From assembly GCA_021464525.1 (NCBI GenBank), contig JADRCO010000594.1, forward strand, positions 1-30,041: 30,041 nt of DNA. The letters run 5' to 3'. A program made the position numbers and the translations under genes. The notes beneath the pieces were generated by a model that was not told the origin of the DNA, made no database searches, and saw nothing but the letters and a program-made list of their open reading frames with translations. Positions 1 through 11,388 of the stretch are shown here, one piece after another. This stretch comes from Rhizophagus sp. LPA8_4_AMF (lineage: Eukaryota > Glomeromycota > Glomeromycetes > Glomerales > Glomeraceae). Every line of letters starts with the position of its first letter. Position 1 is the stretch's first letter.

Positions 1-1119
1 TGTCGTTTTTTGTCAATTGATAATAAAGACACACTGTTTATTTCCGATTTCTAACTATACACTTGATTATTTATTGTTATATTACATTTGGTTTATTTCC
101 GATTTATTGTTAAAACACTAACACTTTATTTGTTATTTAATTTACGCCGATCATTAACCGATCATCTATCATTTATACTGTTATTTTTAACGCTTATTGA
201 TTTCTTAACGATTAATTATCATATCCTGCACCCGATAACCGATATTTATCCTATTTTTCATTATCGTTTATTATCGTTTATTATTGTTTATTATCCTTTC
301 ACTTTATATCATTATTTATTTATACACACTATCATCTTATCACTTGTTATATATCGTCATATTATCCTATCATTTGTTAACCGATCCCTATATTTCTTTC
401 TGTTACTACCTGACTGAACGTTAAAATCCGGTAGTGACAATCGCAAAGTAAATCATGTGATTAATTTGGTAAAAATTATCATTTATTATGAAAAATCTAA
501 TATTTTTAAAAGTGGTTTTTTTTAAACTGGAGTAAAATTTTGCAAGCAATTCACAAAATTATTAGTTGTTGTTAAATGCAATAAAAGAAAAACGTAAATA
601 ATAGAAAAATATTAATATTTCAACTTTTTACTAATTTACTATAATCAAATAAATATTTTTTCTGAAAGGTTAGAGATATTAATATATAATTATAGTAAAA
701 TCTCAAAATTATGAAATTGGTCTGAGCCCCGGCTTTTGCTGTGGGCGTCCCCATATGGATTTAAAACTTTGATCCGAGTCTTTGCAATGCACTTGATTAT
801 CTGAATCCAGATTCAGATGCACGATATTCATTTACTCCCCTACGTGTGGCTCGTCTAGCCTACTTTTTTTCTTTCAACAGAAATTATATTGTACTTTTCA
901 ATTTATCAATACGATCAATTAAATCAAGTTGCGTAGAATTTAATAATAAAGTTACAAAGATGACGCGTTAAAGTGACTCATGAATGAACATAACAAATAA
1001 GTTTCTCGATATTTACCGAATTGATAAAAATGTTGCGTGCAATGTATTTATCTGAATTCAGAATTCGATGCAAAAACTAGATAGTTGCGTAATAAGGAAA
1101 TATGAACAATATTTATGTT
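1..1119. other. AT-rich intergenic DNA, no gene seen
   Basis: 1-420 is low complexity with degenerate TTATCGTTTATTA and CCGATC/CCGATT units. The open frame there begins at a TTG and reads as hydrophobic noise. 420-720 shows nothing. 720-1075 holds the palindrome-bearing repeats listed separately. Confidence 0.7.
786..1075 (+). repeat. Pair of related palindrome-bearing segments about 250 bp apart
   Basis: The segment 786-822 (GCAATGCACTTGATTATCTG then AATCCAGATTCAGATGCA) and the segment 1038-1072 (GCAATGTATTTATCTGAATTC then AGAATTCGATGCA) are direct repeats with a central inverted repeat. A GC-richer patch (720-860, with GCCCCGGC and GGGCGTCCCC) precedes and includes the first. No gene is seen. 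Confidence 0.55.
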
Positions 1120-1244
1120 CCCAATAAAAAAATTTTATCCGAATATTTCATTATTACTCCGTGGCTTTCGTAAAAATTCCGTGAAAATGATACATTCACG
1201 GAAAAACATGGAAATATAAAACACGGAACAACATTTTTACAGGG
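1120..1244. mobile_element. MITE family with CCCTRTAAAAA ends, copy 1
   Basis: It begins CCCAATAAAAAAATTTTATCCG and ends ...TTTTTACAGGGG. The inside has inverted ATTCCGTGAAAATGATACATTCACGGA. Its end and core sequence recur at 10147-10234 and 20318-20503, which supports a dispersed family. Confidence 0.6.
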
Positions 1245-1380
1245 GTTGTACTTGCAGTTATCAGAACAAATTATCATAATATAGTTGCATAGGATTTTTA
1301 TAATAAAAGATTTTACGTCAAGCTAATGTTTAATACTAATCATGTGTTAATACTCACGCGATTAATGATCAATATTTTTT

Positions 1381-2430
1381 TTTTGGTGGTGCAAGGAATG
1401 TGAAGCTAATTAATTCTATAAGAGAAAAATTTTCTTTATAGATAGGACATCAAGAAATAAAGAGATTGACAAATTATTTCAATACACTCAATTAAACACT
1501 ACACAATCCTGTTATTTTTGAGAAATACGACTGGTTAAATATATCGGTAAAAATAGGTTTAGTAGTGTTAACTCAGCCCTTTGGATGGAAGGACCTAGAG
1601 TGGAATTAGAATGATTTTGCACAAAAATGGTGCACGAATGGACTCGAGCTGGGTTGGATCAATGAGTGTTACTTTGAAACGTCTTGACAATTCTCAATAC
1701 TTATTTCGAATAAACAAACAATCATTAAATGCTGAATTTTTGAGACAATTGCATCATAACATTTCTGGATAATAATGACGATATAATAAATTTATCTGAT
1801 GAATTCTATTACGGACTCTAGAGTAACTTATTTAGTCAATCATATAAATAAAATAATACCACAAATTAACCGAATGTAATAGTAAAATTAAAATCATGCA
1901 TAAATCATATCAACCATTATAATAGATTAAAGCATATCATAAGTGTTTACAATCTGCTTCATTGGCTGGAACGTTTGGTATTACAAAAGATCCACGCCCG
2001 ATTAAATGATTATAATACGAGAACGGAAACTTTTATTAATATCTTGATCATTGCAACAGAATTACAGAATTCTTTCTTGGAGAGATTTGTTCGATATATT
2101 ATGAGGGAATCGCTGAAGGTCTTGAAAGAATCCATACCGAGGGAAAAATTCACTGAAATTTTCATGAAGGAAACCTGTCAAGGACGAAAAGGTATCTACG
2201 GATGCTCGTATTGCTGACGTAGGCCTTCAAGGACCATGTAATAATGATATAAATAACGGTTTAATTCAAAGATACTATGGTTCTTACCATATATTGCACC
2301 AGAAATTTTACGTAGCGACAATTTTAATACTGCTTCTAATACATTCATTTGGTATATTAAGAATACTCTTGCAATTGAAAAAAGGCCTTGCTCGAAATTC
2401 TTGAAGATACGCCAAAATTCAATGTTGTTT
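1381..2430 (+). pseudogene. Decayed kinase-like gene (both exons recognisable)
   Basis: Exon-1 homology starts at TGGTGGTGCAAGGAATGTGAAGC (1384 on) and runs through the SALWMEGPR and WTRAG parts to VTLKRLDNSQ near 1695. A diverged intron follows, then exon 2 from 1927 (IKAYHKCLQSASLAGTFG) to about 2430. Small indels and stops break the frame repeatedly: the WIWDD segment is scrambled and the catalytic-loop region is out of frame. The N-terminal CxxC half-knuckle and the last ~70 residues are missing. Intron sequence is shared with the gene at 11569 (AAATGCTGAATTTTTGAG, ATTAACCGAATGTAATA), so this is an old DNA-level duplicate. Confidence 0.85.
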
Positions 2431-2736
2431 TGAAAATTCTGTTGCCGATTTCAAAATTGTCTTAATTAAAATAATTTGCAGTAACATCTTTAAACACATT
2501 AACACAAATTATAACAGTATAGTAGTTTTTACCTTTAATTCATCAGATATTTTTAACTCTAATAACTTGTTGTTTAACTATTATTTAATAATAGGTCAAA
2601 AATTTTACGGAATTTACAATTAATGATAATATGTAGTGTATAAGGAGCATGATCGGGTGGCTTAAAAAAATTAACATTTTAACATTTTGAAAACGGAAAT
2701 AATATTAGTTCAGATCAAAAATTAAAAATAAGATTA

Positions 2737-2847
2737 TTGACCAAGTCCCAAATCGTCATCGGCCCAAATTAGGAGATCATCGCTGGTACAGTTTTAAGGC
2801 ATTAATTAGAATGTGCCAATAATTTAGGCGATTTGGGACATGGTCAA
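2737..2847. mobile_element. Putative MITE with TTGACCAWGTCCCAAATCG ends
   Basis: TTGACCAAGTCCCAAATCGTC at the left matches the inverse of the right end, TTGACCATGTCCCAAATCGCC, with two differences. The total length is 111 bp. A 3-bp central asymmetry and no obvious target duplication are seen. Confidence 0.7.
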
Positions 2848-2896
2848 GTGGTCTACAACATTGAAATTTAATTTTTGTGTTATATAATAATATTGA

Positions 2897-3022
2897 TCCA
2901 CTTTCTTTCATTCTTTTCTATTCCCTTTCGTCCTTTCAGTTCACTCTTCCTTTCCTTTATTCTTTCCTCTCGTCCCTTCTTTTTTTTTATCTTTCCTTTG
3001 TCCCTTCTTCCCTTTCCCAACA
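2897..3022 (+). repeat. Polypyrimidine tract of about 125 bp
   Basis: The stretch is overwhelmingly C and T with TTCC, TTTC and CCCTT runs, and it ends in CCCAACAG. It gives rise to a spurious hydrophobic frame that opens with TTG. It is the longest strand-asymmetric pyrimidine run noticed in the window. Confidence 0.85.
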
Positions 3023-4289
3023 GCTCTGTTAGAGTGTTAACACACAAACAATGTAATTCTTAAATCTCAATAAAATAAATCATCGGATTAGGTCAATTGT
3101 CCTATTTTTGTTTAGCATTCTCGATCACGTTGAATTATAAAATTAACCTAACAGCTAAGGACAAAATTACGTAAATTTATTAAATGAAAATACTTTAAAT
3201 ACATGTATTATATATATAATTATTTACGTACTACGTAATTACTAGTACAAACACCTTTAGACAAATTCATAAACAATCGAAAAAAAACCTGAAATAATAT
3301 AAATTAAAATTTTGTTACAGAATTTCGCATTTATTATTATTATTTAAGCGAGTAGATGAACTCTTTCCTTATTTAAAATTTTTTTTCCTTTTAACAATAT
3401 TAATAACATAATGTATTTCCGTTTTGAAAATGAGGTTGATTATGTAACACAGAAAAAATTTACTTACAAAAAAATTTTCGTCTCTCGTACTTGAAGTTTA
3501 AAATTTTTTTTAATGTCTCAATAAATAGTAAATACCATGTTTTTGTAAAGTTTTGTCAATATAGATTAGTATACTCTTTGGCTATTTACATAGTTAAAAT
3601 TTTTTATTTGTATTTTAAAACAGAAATATAGGTTCAATTATGTCTTTATTATCGTATTATGATTTTTTTAATAAAATTTATCTAATTAATCATTTTATAT
3701 CTTGGACGTTATTTAAAAACTAGGATCAAATCTAATTGAATTTAATTAAATCATATTGTAATTTGGTCTTCTTATTGTGAAACAATCTGAAAAAATCATT
3801 TATTTGAAAAGGATAAACCATTAAAAATCTTAAAATCTTAAATGAAAATATTCAATAAATGTTTATTCATTGTCATCCTTACATGGTAAATTACCTATTA
3901 ATATTTGTAATACTTTGATTGAATTTAATCATCATGCTTCTATTCTTCTATTCTTCTATACTTCTATGACGATCTCAGAACGTTCGGAATCGTTAGAACT
4001 AATTTGTGTACGATAACTGAGCTGGTTATTTCGTCGCTATTTTAAAATTTGAGAAAATTTTATACACTTATATTACTGTCTCATTGAAGGTAAATAACCT
4101 TTTCAATTGTGCAATGTTAATTATTCTTCATTTAATCCTGCAAACGTTATTTTATTTTAAAAAGTTGAAATTATTAGCGCAAGTGGTATAATTTTAAATA
4201 AAGACATAATATTTTAAATTTATTTGTGAGCAAATGATTTAAATATTGCTTTGACTGAAAATGTATCATTATATATTCTATTTCGATCG
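3023..4289. other. Intergenic, nothing recognised
   Basis: Very AT-rich with homopolymer runs. No frame longer than chance was seen, and no inverted repeat or tandem array stood out. Confidence 0.6.
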
Positions 4290-4430
4290 GATAAAATGTT
4301 TCGGTAAAGTAGTTCAGTCAATAAAGTGGTCGGCAAAACATCGGCAGATAATATGCGAAAATAACTGTCTTCTATTAATCTGTAATCATCAGGTTTTTTT
4401 TTTTGCATAATTAAGCCAAGTAATGTTCAT
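4290..4430 (+). repeat. Partial third copy of the kinase upstream block
   Basis: TTCGGTAAAG..GTTCAGTCAATAAAGTGGTCGG, then AACTGTCTTCTATTAATCT and GCATAATTAAGCCAAGTAATGTTCA parallel 5188-5310 and 10945-11110. No kinase exon follows in the same orientation. A short inverted-repeat element and an antisense kinase fragment come next, so this is rearranged debris. Confidence 0.5.
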
Positions 4431-4451
4431 ATTGTTTTACGTATTGCTAAA

Positions 4452-4558
4452 TATCACCGCTGGTGATTGAATTAGGATAGAATTTTGGGCAGAATTAAAA
4501 ATGTCATGAAACTCCATCCCGCTGATGCTGGTACGGTGATGATCACCGCGCGGTGAGA
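4452..4558. mobile_element. Putative small inverted-repeat element with TATCACCGC ends
   Basis: The left end TATCACCGCTGGTGAT is itself palindromic. The right end inverted reads TCTCACCGCGCGGTGAT, so each terminus can form its own hairpin and the two pair with each other. Its GC content stands out from the flanks. It touches the border of the antisense kinase fragment. Confidence 0.45.
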
Positions 4559-4919
4559 AATTTCAAGTCTTTTACCATCACAAATGGCAAATTAATATCA
4601 TGTGCTCTATCATGCCAATGTTTTTTTCCAGTTGCAATTATATTCATAACAATACCAATATGAAATAATACAGTAATATGATTTTCACCACGTGAACTTT
4701 CTACGCAACATACGGTAGGAAATATATCTTTAGGTTTATTTAATGAACGTCTGTAGAAACTTTTTCATCTTCAACAAATAAATATCTTCACTAAAGATTT
4801 TCGCGAATTTTTCTTCAAAATGTATCCATTTCAGACTTCGTCCACATAATATATCGATCATATCTCTTCAGAAAAAGAATTTCGTTGCAATGACCAAGAA
4901 ATCTCCGTTTCGTAATAGA
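4557..4919 (-). pseudogene. Antisense fragment of kinase-like exon 2
   Basis: Read on the minus strand, the segment covers family positions from YYENGNLYQYL (ending near 4915) to ICDGKRLE (near 4560), with the catalytic-loop and APE parts eroded by indels. Recognisable blocks on the plus strand are CTTTTACCATCACAAAT, TTAATATCATGTGCTCTA and ATCGATCATATCTCTTC. No N-lobe or C-tail is adjacent. Its 3' border coincides with the end of a small inverted-repeat element (4452-4558). Confidence 0.8.
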
Positions 4920-5184
4920 GCTGTCTTTATCGGCTGATTCCTATTTTTGGCACTTTTTTTTTATCGAATTTCAAGTAACTCTAATTTCAAAAGGTTCAAC
5001 TTTATACATTATCACAAATTACGTCAGATCAAAGATCTAAGAAATCTTTTGTGCAATGTAGATCTAAAAAAAGGGGGAGCTTCTTATCCTTTTAATACTT
5101 TTTAGGACTAGATTTTCGAGCTCTAACCTTTAATTCGCCAAATAAAAACAAAAATAGGTATATGATTAAGAAATATTATTATTT

Positions 5185-5602
5185 TATTTCGGTAGATTAA
5201 AAGCGGTTTATTGACCGACAAACATCAGTCACGATAATAATGCATGAACATCTGTCTTCTATTAATTCTTTTTTTATAATAATTTTGCATCATTAAGTTA
5301 GGTAATGTTTCACATTATTTCCAAACTCTTATCAAAAAAGGTAATTTGTGATTGTACGTACAGTATATCACAAAATAGATGGCGGATTTGAAACATTCTT
5401 AATGTAGGAGTTCTAATTTTCATTCTAAATAGGTTCAATGATCTTGTTAGCCAAAATTGTATGTTTGTAATTATTTCTAATCAGAAAATGACTAAATATG
5501 TTATGCAAAATAGTATATAAAAGGAGAGCTCTTCTACCCAAATTTCAGTTCCCCTATCGTAAATTACTAAAATAAAAGAAGAAAAAAAATAGTTATGGCA
5601 AG
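5185..5602 (+). promoter_or_regulatory. Relic promoter and leader of the kinase relic at 5785, with TATA box
   Basis: The region is homologous in block order to 10937-11438. It carries a canonical TATATAAAAGG at 5514-5524 and a leader-intron donor AAG|GTAAAC at 5602/5603. The gene it served is decayed, so transcription may persist without a functional product. Confidence 0.5.
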
Positions 5603-5784
5603 GTAAACAACAAACATAATTAACCTTAAAATTATCGCTTTTACTACCTTTTTTTAATTCAATAATATCAAAATCTTTATAATTCTTATTTATCCAATTA
5701 ATTTATTTAATACCAGAAACTAGACGTTCCCTTTTTGCAAACTAAAGATAAACTTCGCGATGAGATCATTGTTAAATGGGAATA

Positions 5785-7134
5785 AATATTAAACTATTTT
5801 GGATGATGCAAGGATTTTGAAGTTAATTTCATGAAAGAAAATTTTCTTCATCGGACATCAGAAATGAAGAGGTTGATAAGTTGGGTACACCACAATTTCC
5901 CGACGTAAAATTACCCGACAGGACATTTGCCTGACAGGTTTGGCCAGAGTTATGCACTAACACGTGAACAAACGGCCGGGGTTAGGCTGTCGGGAAAATG
6001 TCCTGTCGGGAAGTTGTCCGAAATTGGATAAGTTAGCCCGACATACTCAACTAAACGCTACTCAAAGTTTGTGATTATTTGGAATGGTTTCTTATTGAGA
6101 AGTTCGAACTGGTTAAATATGTCAATAAGGGTAAATTTAGTAGTGTTTACTCAGCCCTTTGGATGGAAGGACCTAGATGGATTTGGGATGATGGTGCACA
6201 AGAATGGACTCGAGCTGGGCCAATGAATGTTGCTTTGAAACGTCTTGATAATTCACAAAACATTTCAAGTCCTTACATTGATCAGGTAACCATAAATATG
6301 GTTAGTAATATACGGAATTTTATTACATCCAATATTGAAATCAGTATTAGTAGAATTAATTCCTATTGGTCACCGCAGTATTCCTAATGACCGAACGGAG
6401 GTTATTGGATGGATATCGGACTTGACCGACATCTTTAAATATAAAGTTATCTGATTAATAATGTAAGATTGTTCCAAGAATTAACCAATAATAATAATGA
6501 AATTTTGGTTAGCGTAGTTAATCTAATTGTGGGAATGATATAAAGTACAATAGGTGTTTTAGAGTGATGAATGAAACGGTAAAAATACATATCCTAATTA
6601 CAAAATTACAATTTCTTTATTTTTAACGCTTCATTAATAGTTCCAATAACCAGTTATTGATTTTATACTACGAGAACGGAAACCTCTATCAATAACTTAT
6701 TGCAATGGAATTTTTTCCTGTAGAGATATGGTCGATAGGCTAGGGGAACGTTGGAGATCTTGACTGAAGTTCGCGGAAATTGTGAAGAAAATTTACTTGT
6801 TGAAGACGAAAAGGGTTCTACAGATGCTCGTATTTCCGACATGGGTTTTCATGGCCCATGTAATAATGATATAAGGTATAAGATATGGGGGTTTTTCTAT
6901 AATGCGCCGGGAGTTTTACATTTCGAGAACCATAATACTAATTCTAATATTTATTCATTTGATAATATTAAGAATACTTTGCAACAGGAAAAAACTATGT
7001 TTGATTGATAGATACCTGAGATTCCTGAGGATGCATTAAATTTTATGCAGAATTATTGCTACGATGTTGGATTAATGTTACGAAACGCATTCGACAACAT
7101 TCTATTAGAAGAAATGAGCTATTTTAATTTGTGA
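5785..7134 (+). pseudogene. Decayed kinase-like gene interrupted by a small inverted-repeat element
   Basis: Exon-1 remnants run from about 5795 (TTTTGGATGATGCAAGG) to 5882 and resume from 6027 to the junction ...YIDQ|GTAACC at 6285. Between them sits a 144-bp insert. The frame 6079-6387 still encodes an intact glycine loop to VALK stretch (VNKGKFSSVYSALW to NVALKRLDNSQ). Exon 2 resumes around 6655 (YYENGNLYQ) and is recognisable to about 7134. It lacks IKxYHKCLQS, and HGNLHGG is reduced to a stub before NLLVEDEKG. Several stops and indels follow. The upstream promoter block is retained. Confidence 0.85.
5883..6026. mobile_element. Non-autonomous inverted-repeat element (MITE), hAT-like, 8-bp target duplication
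   Basis: 144 bp inserted into the kinase relic. It is flanked by the direct repeat GATAAGTT at 5875-5882 and 6027-6034. The gene at 18405-20028 has the empty site at the homologous codon (GATAAGTTAAT), so the insertion is demonstrated by paralogue comparison. The ends are inverted and share ACAAYTTCCCGAC, followed by CCCGACAGGACATTT. The outermost nine bases match poorly. The centre has GGCCAGAGTTATGCAC. An 8-bp duplication is typical of hAT elements. It has no coding capacity. Confidence 0.85.
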
Positions 7135-7228
7135 GGAATTATCATCTCGACAAACTATGTCGAAAAATGTCCGCCAAAAAAAAATTACGCCACTTTGGCG
7201 GTAAACAACCATTATGACGTGATAATCC
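7135..7228. repeat. Short inverted-repeat element with perfect CCGCCAAA/TTTGGCGG core
   Basis: CCGCCAAA at 7171-7178 pairs with TTTGGCGG at 7194-7201. Looser outer ends GGAATTATCA and TGATAATCC also pair. It may be a degenerate MITE, and it marks where homology of the kinase relic at 5785 stops. Confidence 0.4.
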
Positions 7229-7517
7229 TTCTGGGATTTAATAAACACAAGCAAGCAGATTTAAAAATTATAGTGTGAGCTGGAAATAACATTTTTTTGT
7301 AGTTCCATCAAAAATTTCGGACGAGAACTCTTTAACTCTTTCCTAAATAATTATCATCCGGTTATATATCCCACAGTAAGATTTCGCCTTTTAATTTATT
7401 ATATATTATTAATTATAGCGACTAATTTTTTTTCGTTATTTACTATTGCCTTATAATAAAAGGGTCGAAAATTTACACCATTTCTTATGGAATCAGCTAT
7501 GGAATCTATAATATGTT

Positions 7518-7712
7518 GTTAATTATCTTAACGTTTCAAAGCAACATTCATTGGCCCAGCTCGAGTCATTCTTGTGCACCATCATCCCAAATCCATCTAG
7601 GTCCTTCCATCCAAAGGGCTGAGTAAACACTACTAAATCTACCCTTACCCGATATATTTGACCATTTCGAATTTCTCAAAAGGGATCCATTCCATGTAAT
7701 CACAACCTTGAT
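7518..7712 (-). pseudogene. Antisense fragment of kinase-like exon 1
   Basis: The minus strand encodes the end of exon 1, from the region CDYxEWIPFEKFEMV down to NVALKRL. Plus-strand blocks include CATTGGCCCAGCTCGAGTC, CATCTAGGTCCTTCCATCC and GGGATCCATTCCA. It closely resembles 19630-19830 of the gene at 18405-20028. It lies convergent to the relic at 5785-7134, with no exon 2 attached. Confidence 0.85.
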
Positions 7713-8319
7713 TTTTTTTGATACATCAAGATTTAATAAAATGACGCTTTGATCAAAGGTACGATAATTTTTTATTTAATGATTTTTGAAGTTTTTTTTG
7801 ATTTTTTTTTTTAAAGAGTTCATTAATCCAACTTTACCACTTATACTCGACAAATAACAGAGATCGTAAAATTTACGAGAAATTTTGTCACTGATGTTCG
7901 AACAAACATTTAATGGGAATAGAGAGATATATGAGAGACAATTCATATAATCATTAAAACGATAGTTGATATAGAAAATATAATTCAATAAAATGTTTGG
8001 TTGATTATGGAAGAATCGTTTGTATTTTTAATTCTTAATACGTTATAGAATAGCATTTTTTTTGTAAGTATTTTTTTATGCATCAAAAAATTTTAATACC
8101 ATTTATATGTATTATACAACTTTGATTACAAATGCACATAGGACGGAAAGATTAAGAAAATAAAAAAAAAATAATAATTTTTTAAAAGTATCTATTTAAA
8201 AATCATATAGAGGTAAACTTAATAATAAGTTGTCCTCTTATATAAAATAATTCCTTTTAGTACATCAATATTTTCTGGAATGATTGATTGAAACTTTAAT
8301 CGATCACGTACATTGTATT

Positions 8320-8391
8320 TATTGACTAAATAACACGCGGTTATAAATTTAACGCTATTGACTAAATATCACGTGGTCATAAATTTTCGAT
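8320..8391 (+). repeat. 36-bp tandem repeat, two units
   Basis: Unit 8320-8355 and unit 8356-8391 both read TATTGACTAAATAWCACG then YGGTYATAAATTT. The second copy contains CACGTG where the first has CACGCG. It lies in a gene-poor stretch. Confidence 0.8.
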
Positions 8392-10146
8392 CCATACTAT
8401 TAGAATTGATGATCGAATCCAAAAGTTAAATCCAAAAAATGAATTTAACTTAGCGGTTGCTTCCTGAAAGGCCAAACCTAAATGAAAGACGAAATTTCGA
8501 CTTAAAATGTCAATAAAATTTTTCCACTTTGTTACATCAATAAATAATTTATCAATAAATGGCAGTATATATATATGTATAGGGTGATTTTCACGCTTTT
8601 ATTTGATTACAGCTATTTTTTTTTTCTTTTTCAGATAAAATATAAACTAAATTACAAACTAAAATGTAAAATAAGTAACATAAACGCAAAAATGGTTTCT
8701 TAATTTACGCTGTGAACAAAACTATTGAAATTGATGCCCGATCATGTGTCAATTTTTTTTATCCAAGTTCGCATCACGTTCGTTTCTTACAATAAAAATT
8801 TAAATTCTTAATACTTATTTGTCAAAAATTTTTTTTGATATTTGGATAAATAGACATTATCGAAATTTTAATTTTTTATAATAAATCACAATAAAATCAT
8901 ACCGAAGAAAATAGGAATCACGGTGAAGTTTTCATAATGGAAGTTGCTCTTTAACTTATTTAGAAGTGATATAATGGATGTTCTTACATATTTTTCTAAA
9001 AAATTGATGAGTTAGGGCAAGTTTCATTGTATAAAATTATAATAAAAAATGGTTGTGCTTTCTAATAATAGAAACGAAAACCAATTTTATGAGATCAAAT
9101 AATGGTGATAGGAGGTGCTATTGAATAACTTTGGTTTTATTTATTTCGTTGTGCCTTTTTTTTAGAAATCGTCTAATAATAATTACATTTTCTTTTAGCG
9201 TTAGATACTGTATGACATAAATTATAAAATTGAACAAACAGGTTAAGTTGAGACATATTAGGACCATAATTCTGGTCAGAGTTATATAATGCGGGCCAGA
9301 AGTATGCAACTACGGTCACATGTTCCTGATACCTTACATATGACATATGGACGCACTCGTTTGCCATAGAAGTGCCATAGAGGCATAAACCTTTCATTTT
9401 TTGTATAAAGATATATGTAGATCACTTGCTAAATATATGTCGCACCTATCACCTTTGGTCGATTAGTTACTCCGATATGAACGAAATTAATGAAATGCTC
9501 TCTATAACTAAATATGTAAGTAGAATCAAATAGATACAAATTTAGGGCCAAAATAAAATAATTTAAATATTTTTTAGTATTAACCGGGTAAGGTTTTTTT
9601 TTTGAATGGTTCCAACCTCTACTACGAAACTATGTTAGAAATCTTATAGGTTGATTTATTTATCCAATCTTTTTTTTTTAATGTAACTCAATAATATAAT
9701 TTGTTTAACATCATATTTAATTTTTGCCAATATTTATTATGAACAATCATAATTAAGATTAAATGACACTAAATTATGATTCCTTATTTGACTTATTTAT
9801 GCGGATAATGTTTAGTTTATTATAGTAAACTATACATTATTGGCGATCATTTGTGACGAAACGGATATTTTCATGATGTTTATCTAACCTGTTTAACAAT
9901 ATTAAGAACTTTATTAATAGTAAATTATAGTTCTCTACAAAATTTAAATTACGATAACTAAAGTATTCGGAATTTAGAACAATATATAACGGTCTGATAA
10001 ATAAATTCCTTCATTAATAATTTTATCGTTAAATAGTGTTTTTATCAGGTTAATGATATCACAAACAATTAGTTTATAAAATATTTTATTCTCAAAGATG
10101 ATATATCGATTAGAAGAATAGTTGAACGAATTACAATTAACAGTAA

Positions 10147-10234
10147 CCTTGTAAAAAAAAAATTTTATCCGTGAATATGATACATTTGCGGAATTATATA
10201 GAATAAAAAAACCATGAAATAAATTTTTTATGGG
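10147..10234. mobile_element. MITE family with CCCTRTAAAAA ends, copy 2 (short)
   Basis: CCTTGTAAAAAAAAAATTTT then ATCCGTGAATATGATACATTTGCGGA and the end AATTTTTTATGGG match the order of parts in the copy at 1120-1244, with the centre shortened. Confidence 0.55.
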
Positions 10235-10940
10235 ATAAATTGTCTGAATTCAATTATTCCTTTTCGTTATAAGCAAGCTAGAATATAATTATAACAGTTC
10301 ATTATCTACGGAACATATCGGAATTATTTGAAACTTATTTTTGTTTATCAAGTGTGAAACAAGTTTCAAAATTAAATAAATTAAATTAAAAAATAATAAA
10401 GCTTCTAAACAAAATTGGACAATTGATTATTCCACTAAATTATTTATTACATGCAATATTTTTGTTTTCGGAGTTAAAAACAGTTCATTATAAGTACTAT
10501 GAAACGTAAATAAAATAAATAATACTAATATGATAAATCCAATTTTGAAAAATATAAGTGTATTTATTATATGTAGATTTCTATAGAGAAAGAGAAAGTA
10601 ACGTTTATAATTATTTCATTTTGAAAATACAATCACCCATTTTTGATTTAATTGAACTTAAATGAACCTAAATGTATTGTTTTAAATTTATGCCGATCAT
10701 GTTTTCAAAATGATTGCATATTAGGTCCATTAGAACTGCCTTTTAATATCTTTTAGAATTTAAAGACTTTTTTTTTAGTTCTTTTGATAATAATCCAACT
10801 GTTAAAATAATTATTTTGCAAATGTCATTGTCAAAATAAAACAAAAATATTAATCATACAGTACGTTGTACAAATTTGATAAAGGGACATATTTAAATGC
10901 CATTTAAGTTATTGCTTACTTTATTTCGTTCATTTATTAG

Positions 10941-11020
10941 AGTGATTCGGTAAAGCAGTTAACTAAAATGGTCGGTTAAGAGTGGTTCGGTAAAGCAATT
11001 AACTAAAATGGTCGGTCAAA
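10941..11020 (+). repeat. 40-bp tandem duplication in promoter region
   Basis: Two consecutive 40-bp units (10941-10980 and 10981-11020) differ at only a few bases. Each contains TTCGGTAAAGCARTTAAC followed by TAAAATGGTCGG. Versions of the unit also appear singly at about 4301-4335, and more weakly at 5188-5220. It could be a repeated protein-binding site. Confidence 0.8.
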
Positions 11021-11376
11021 GGCTTCGACCGATAAACATAGATCACGGATATGGCCGGTTATAAATATGAAAACATTTGTCTTTCATTATCAAAAGTTGT
11101 AACTACATAATGTTTTAAATTGGACCTTATTTTATCTGTATAATCCGGTTGGGCAGTGTTTCATATATTTTTAAAACTCGTCAAAAAAGGTAATTTGTAT
11201 AGTGGTTCCATATTTATTTTGTGCATAAATGATTATGCGCTAAAGCATGTTTGGACATTTTCAATGTAGGAGTTAAATTTCATTCTAAATATGCTAAATA
11301 GCTATATTTTCAATAACAAAGAATTCGTTTTTTTATTAACCAAAACAGTTCATTTGTTCAAATAAATAGATTATGG

Positions 11377-11388
11377 TATATATAAATA
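11377..11388 (+). promoter_or_regulatory. TATA box of kinase-like gene at 11569
   Basis: TATATATAAATA lies 62 bp upstream of a strong 5' splice donor (AAG|GTAAGTAAG) that begins the 5'UTR intron. The same arrangement (TATATAAAAGG, then a GTAAAC donor) occurs upstream of the kinase relic at 5785. This repetition argues that the motif is functional and not chance AT-richness. Confidence 0.65.

Larger units (their letters stand above)
7713..10936. other. Intergenic, about 3.2 kb, with few features
   Basis: It contains the 36-bp tandem repeat (8320), the short element at 10147 and, at about 9255-9310, two GGYCAGA..TAT motifs of the kind seen inside nearby elements. The short minus-strand frames here have no composition change or recognisable motif. 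Confidence 0.6.

Noticed and set aside
88-417. 109-residue hydrophobic open frame
   Set aside because: It opens with TTG, lies in low-complexity TTATCGTTTA repeats and shows no domain or composition change.
2875-3063. 62-residue open frame
   Set aside because: It is the translation of the polypyrimidine tract and starts at TTG.
9118-9397. Two overlapping minus-strand frames
   Set aside because: Short, overlapping in different frames, with no motif or promoter. They carry only the dispersed GGYCAGA motif.
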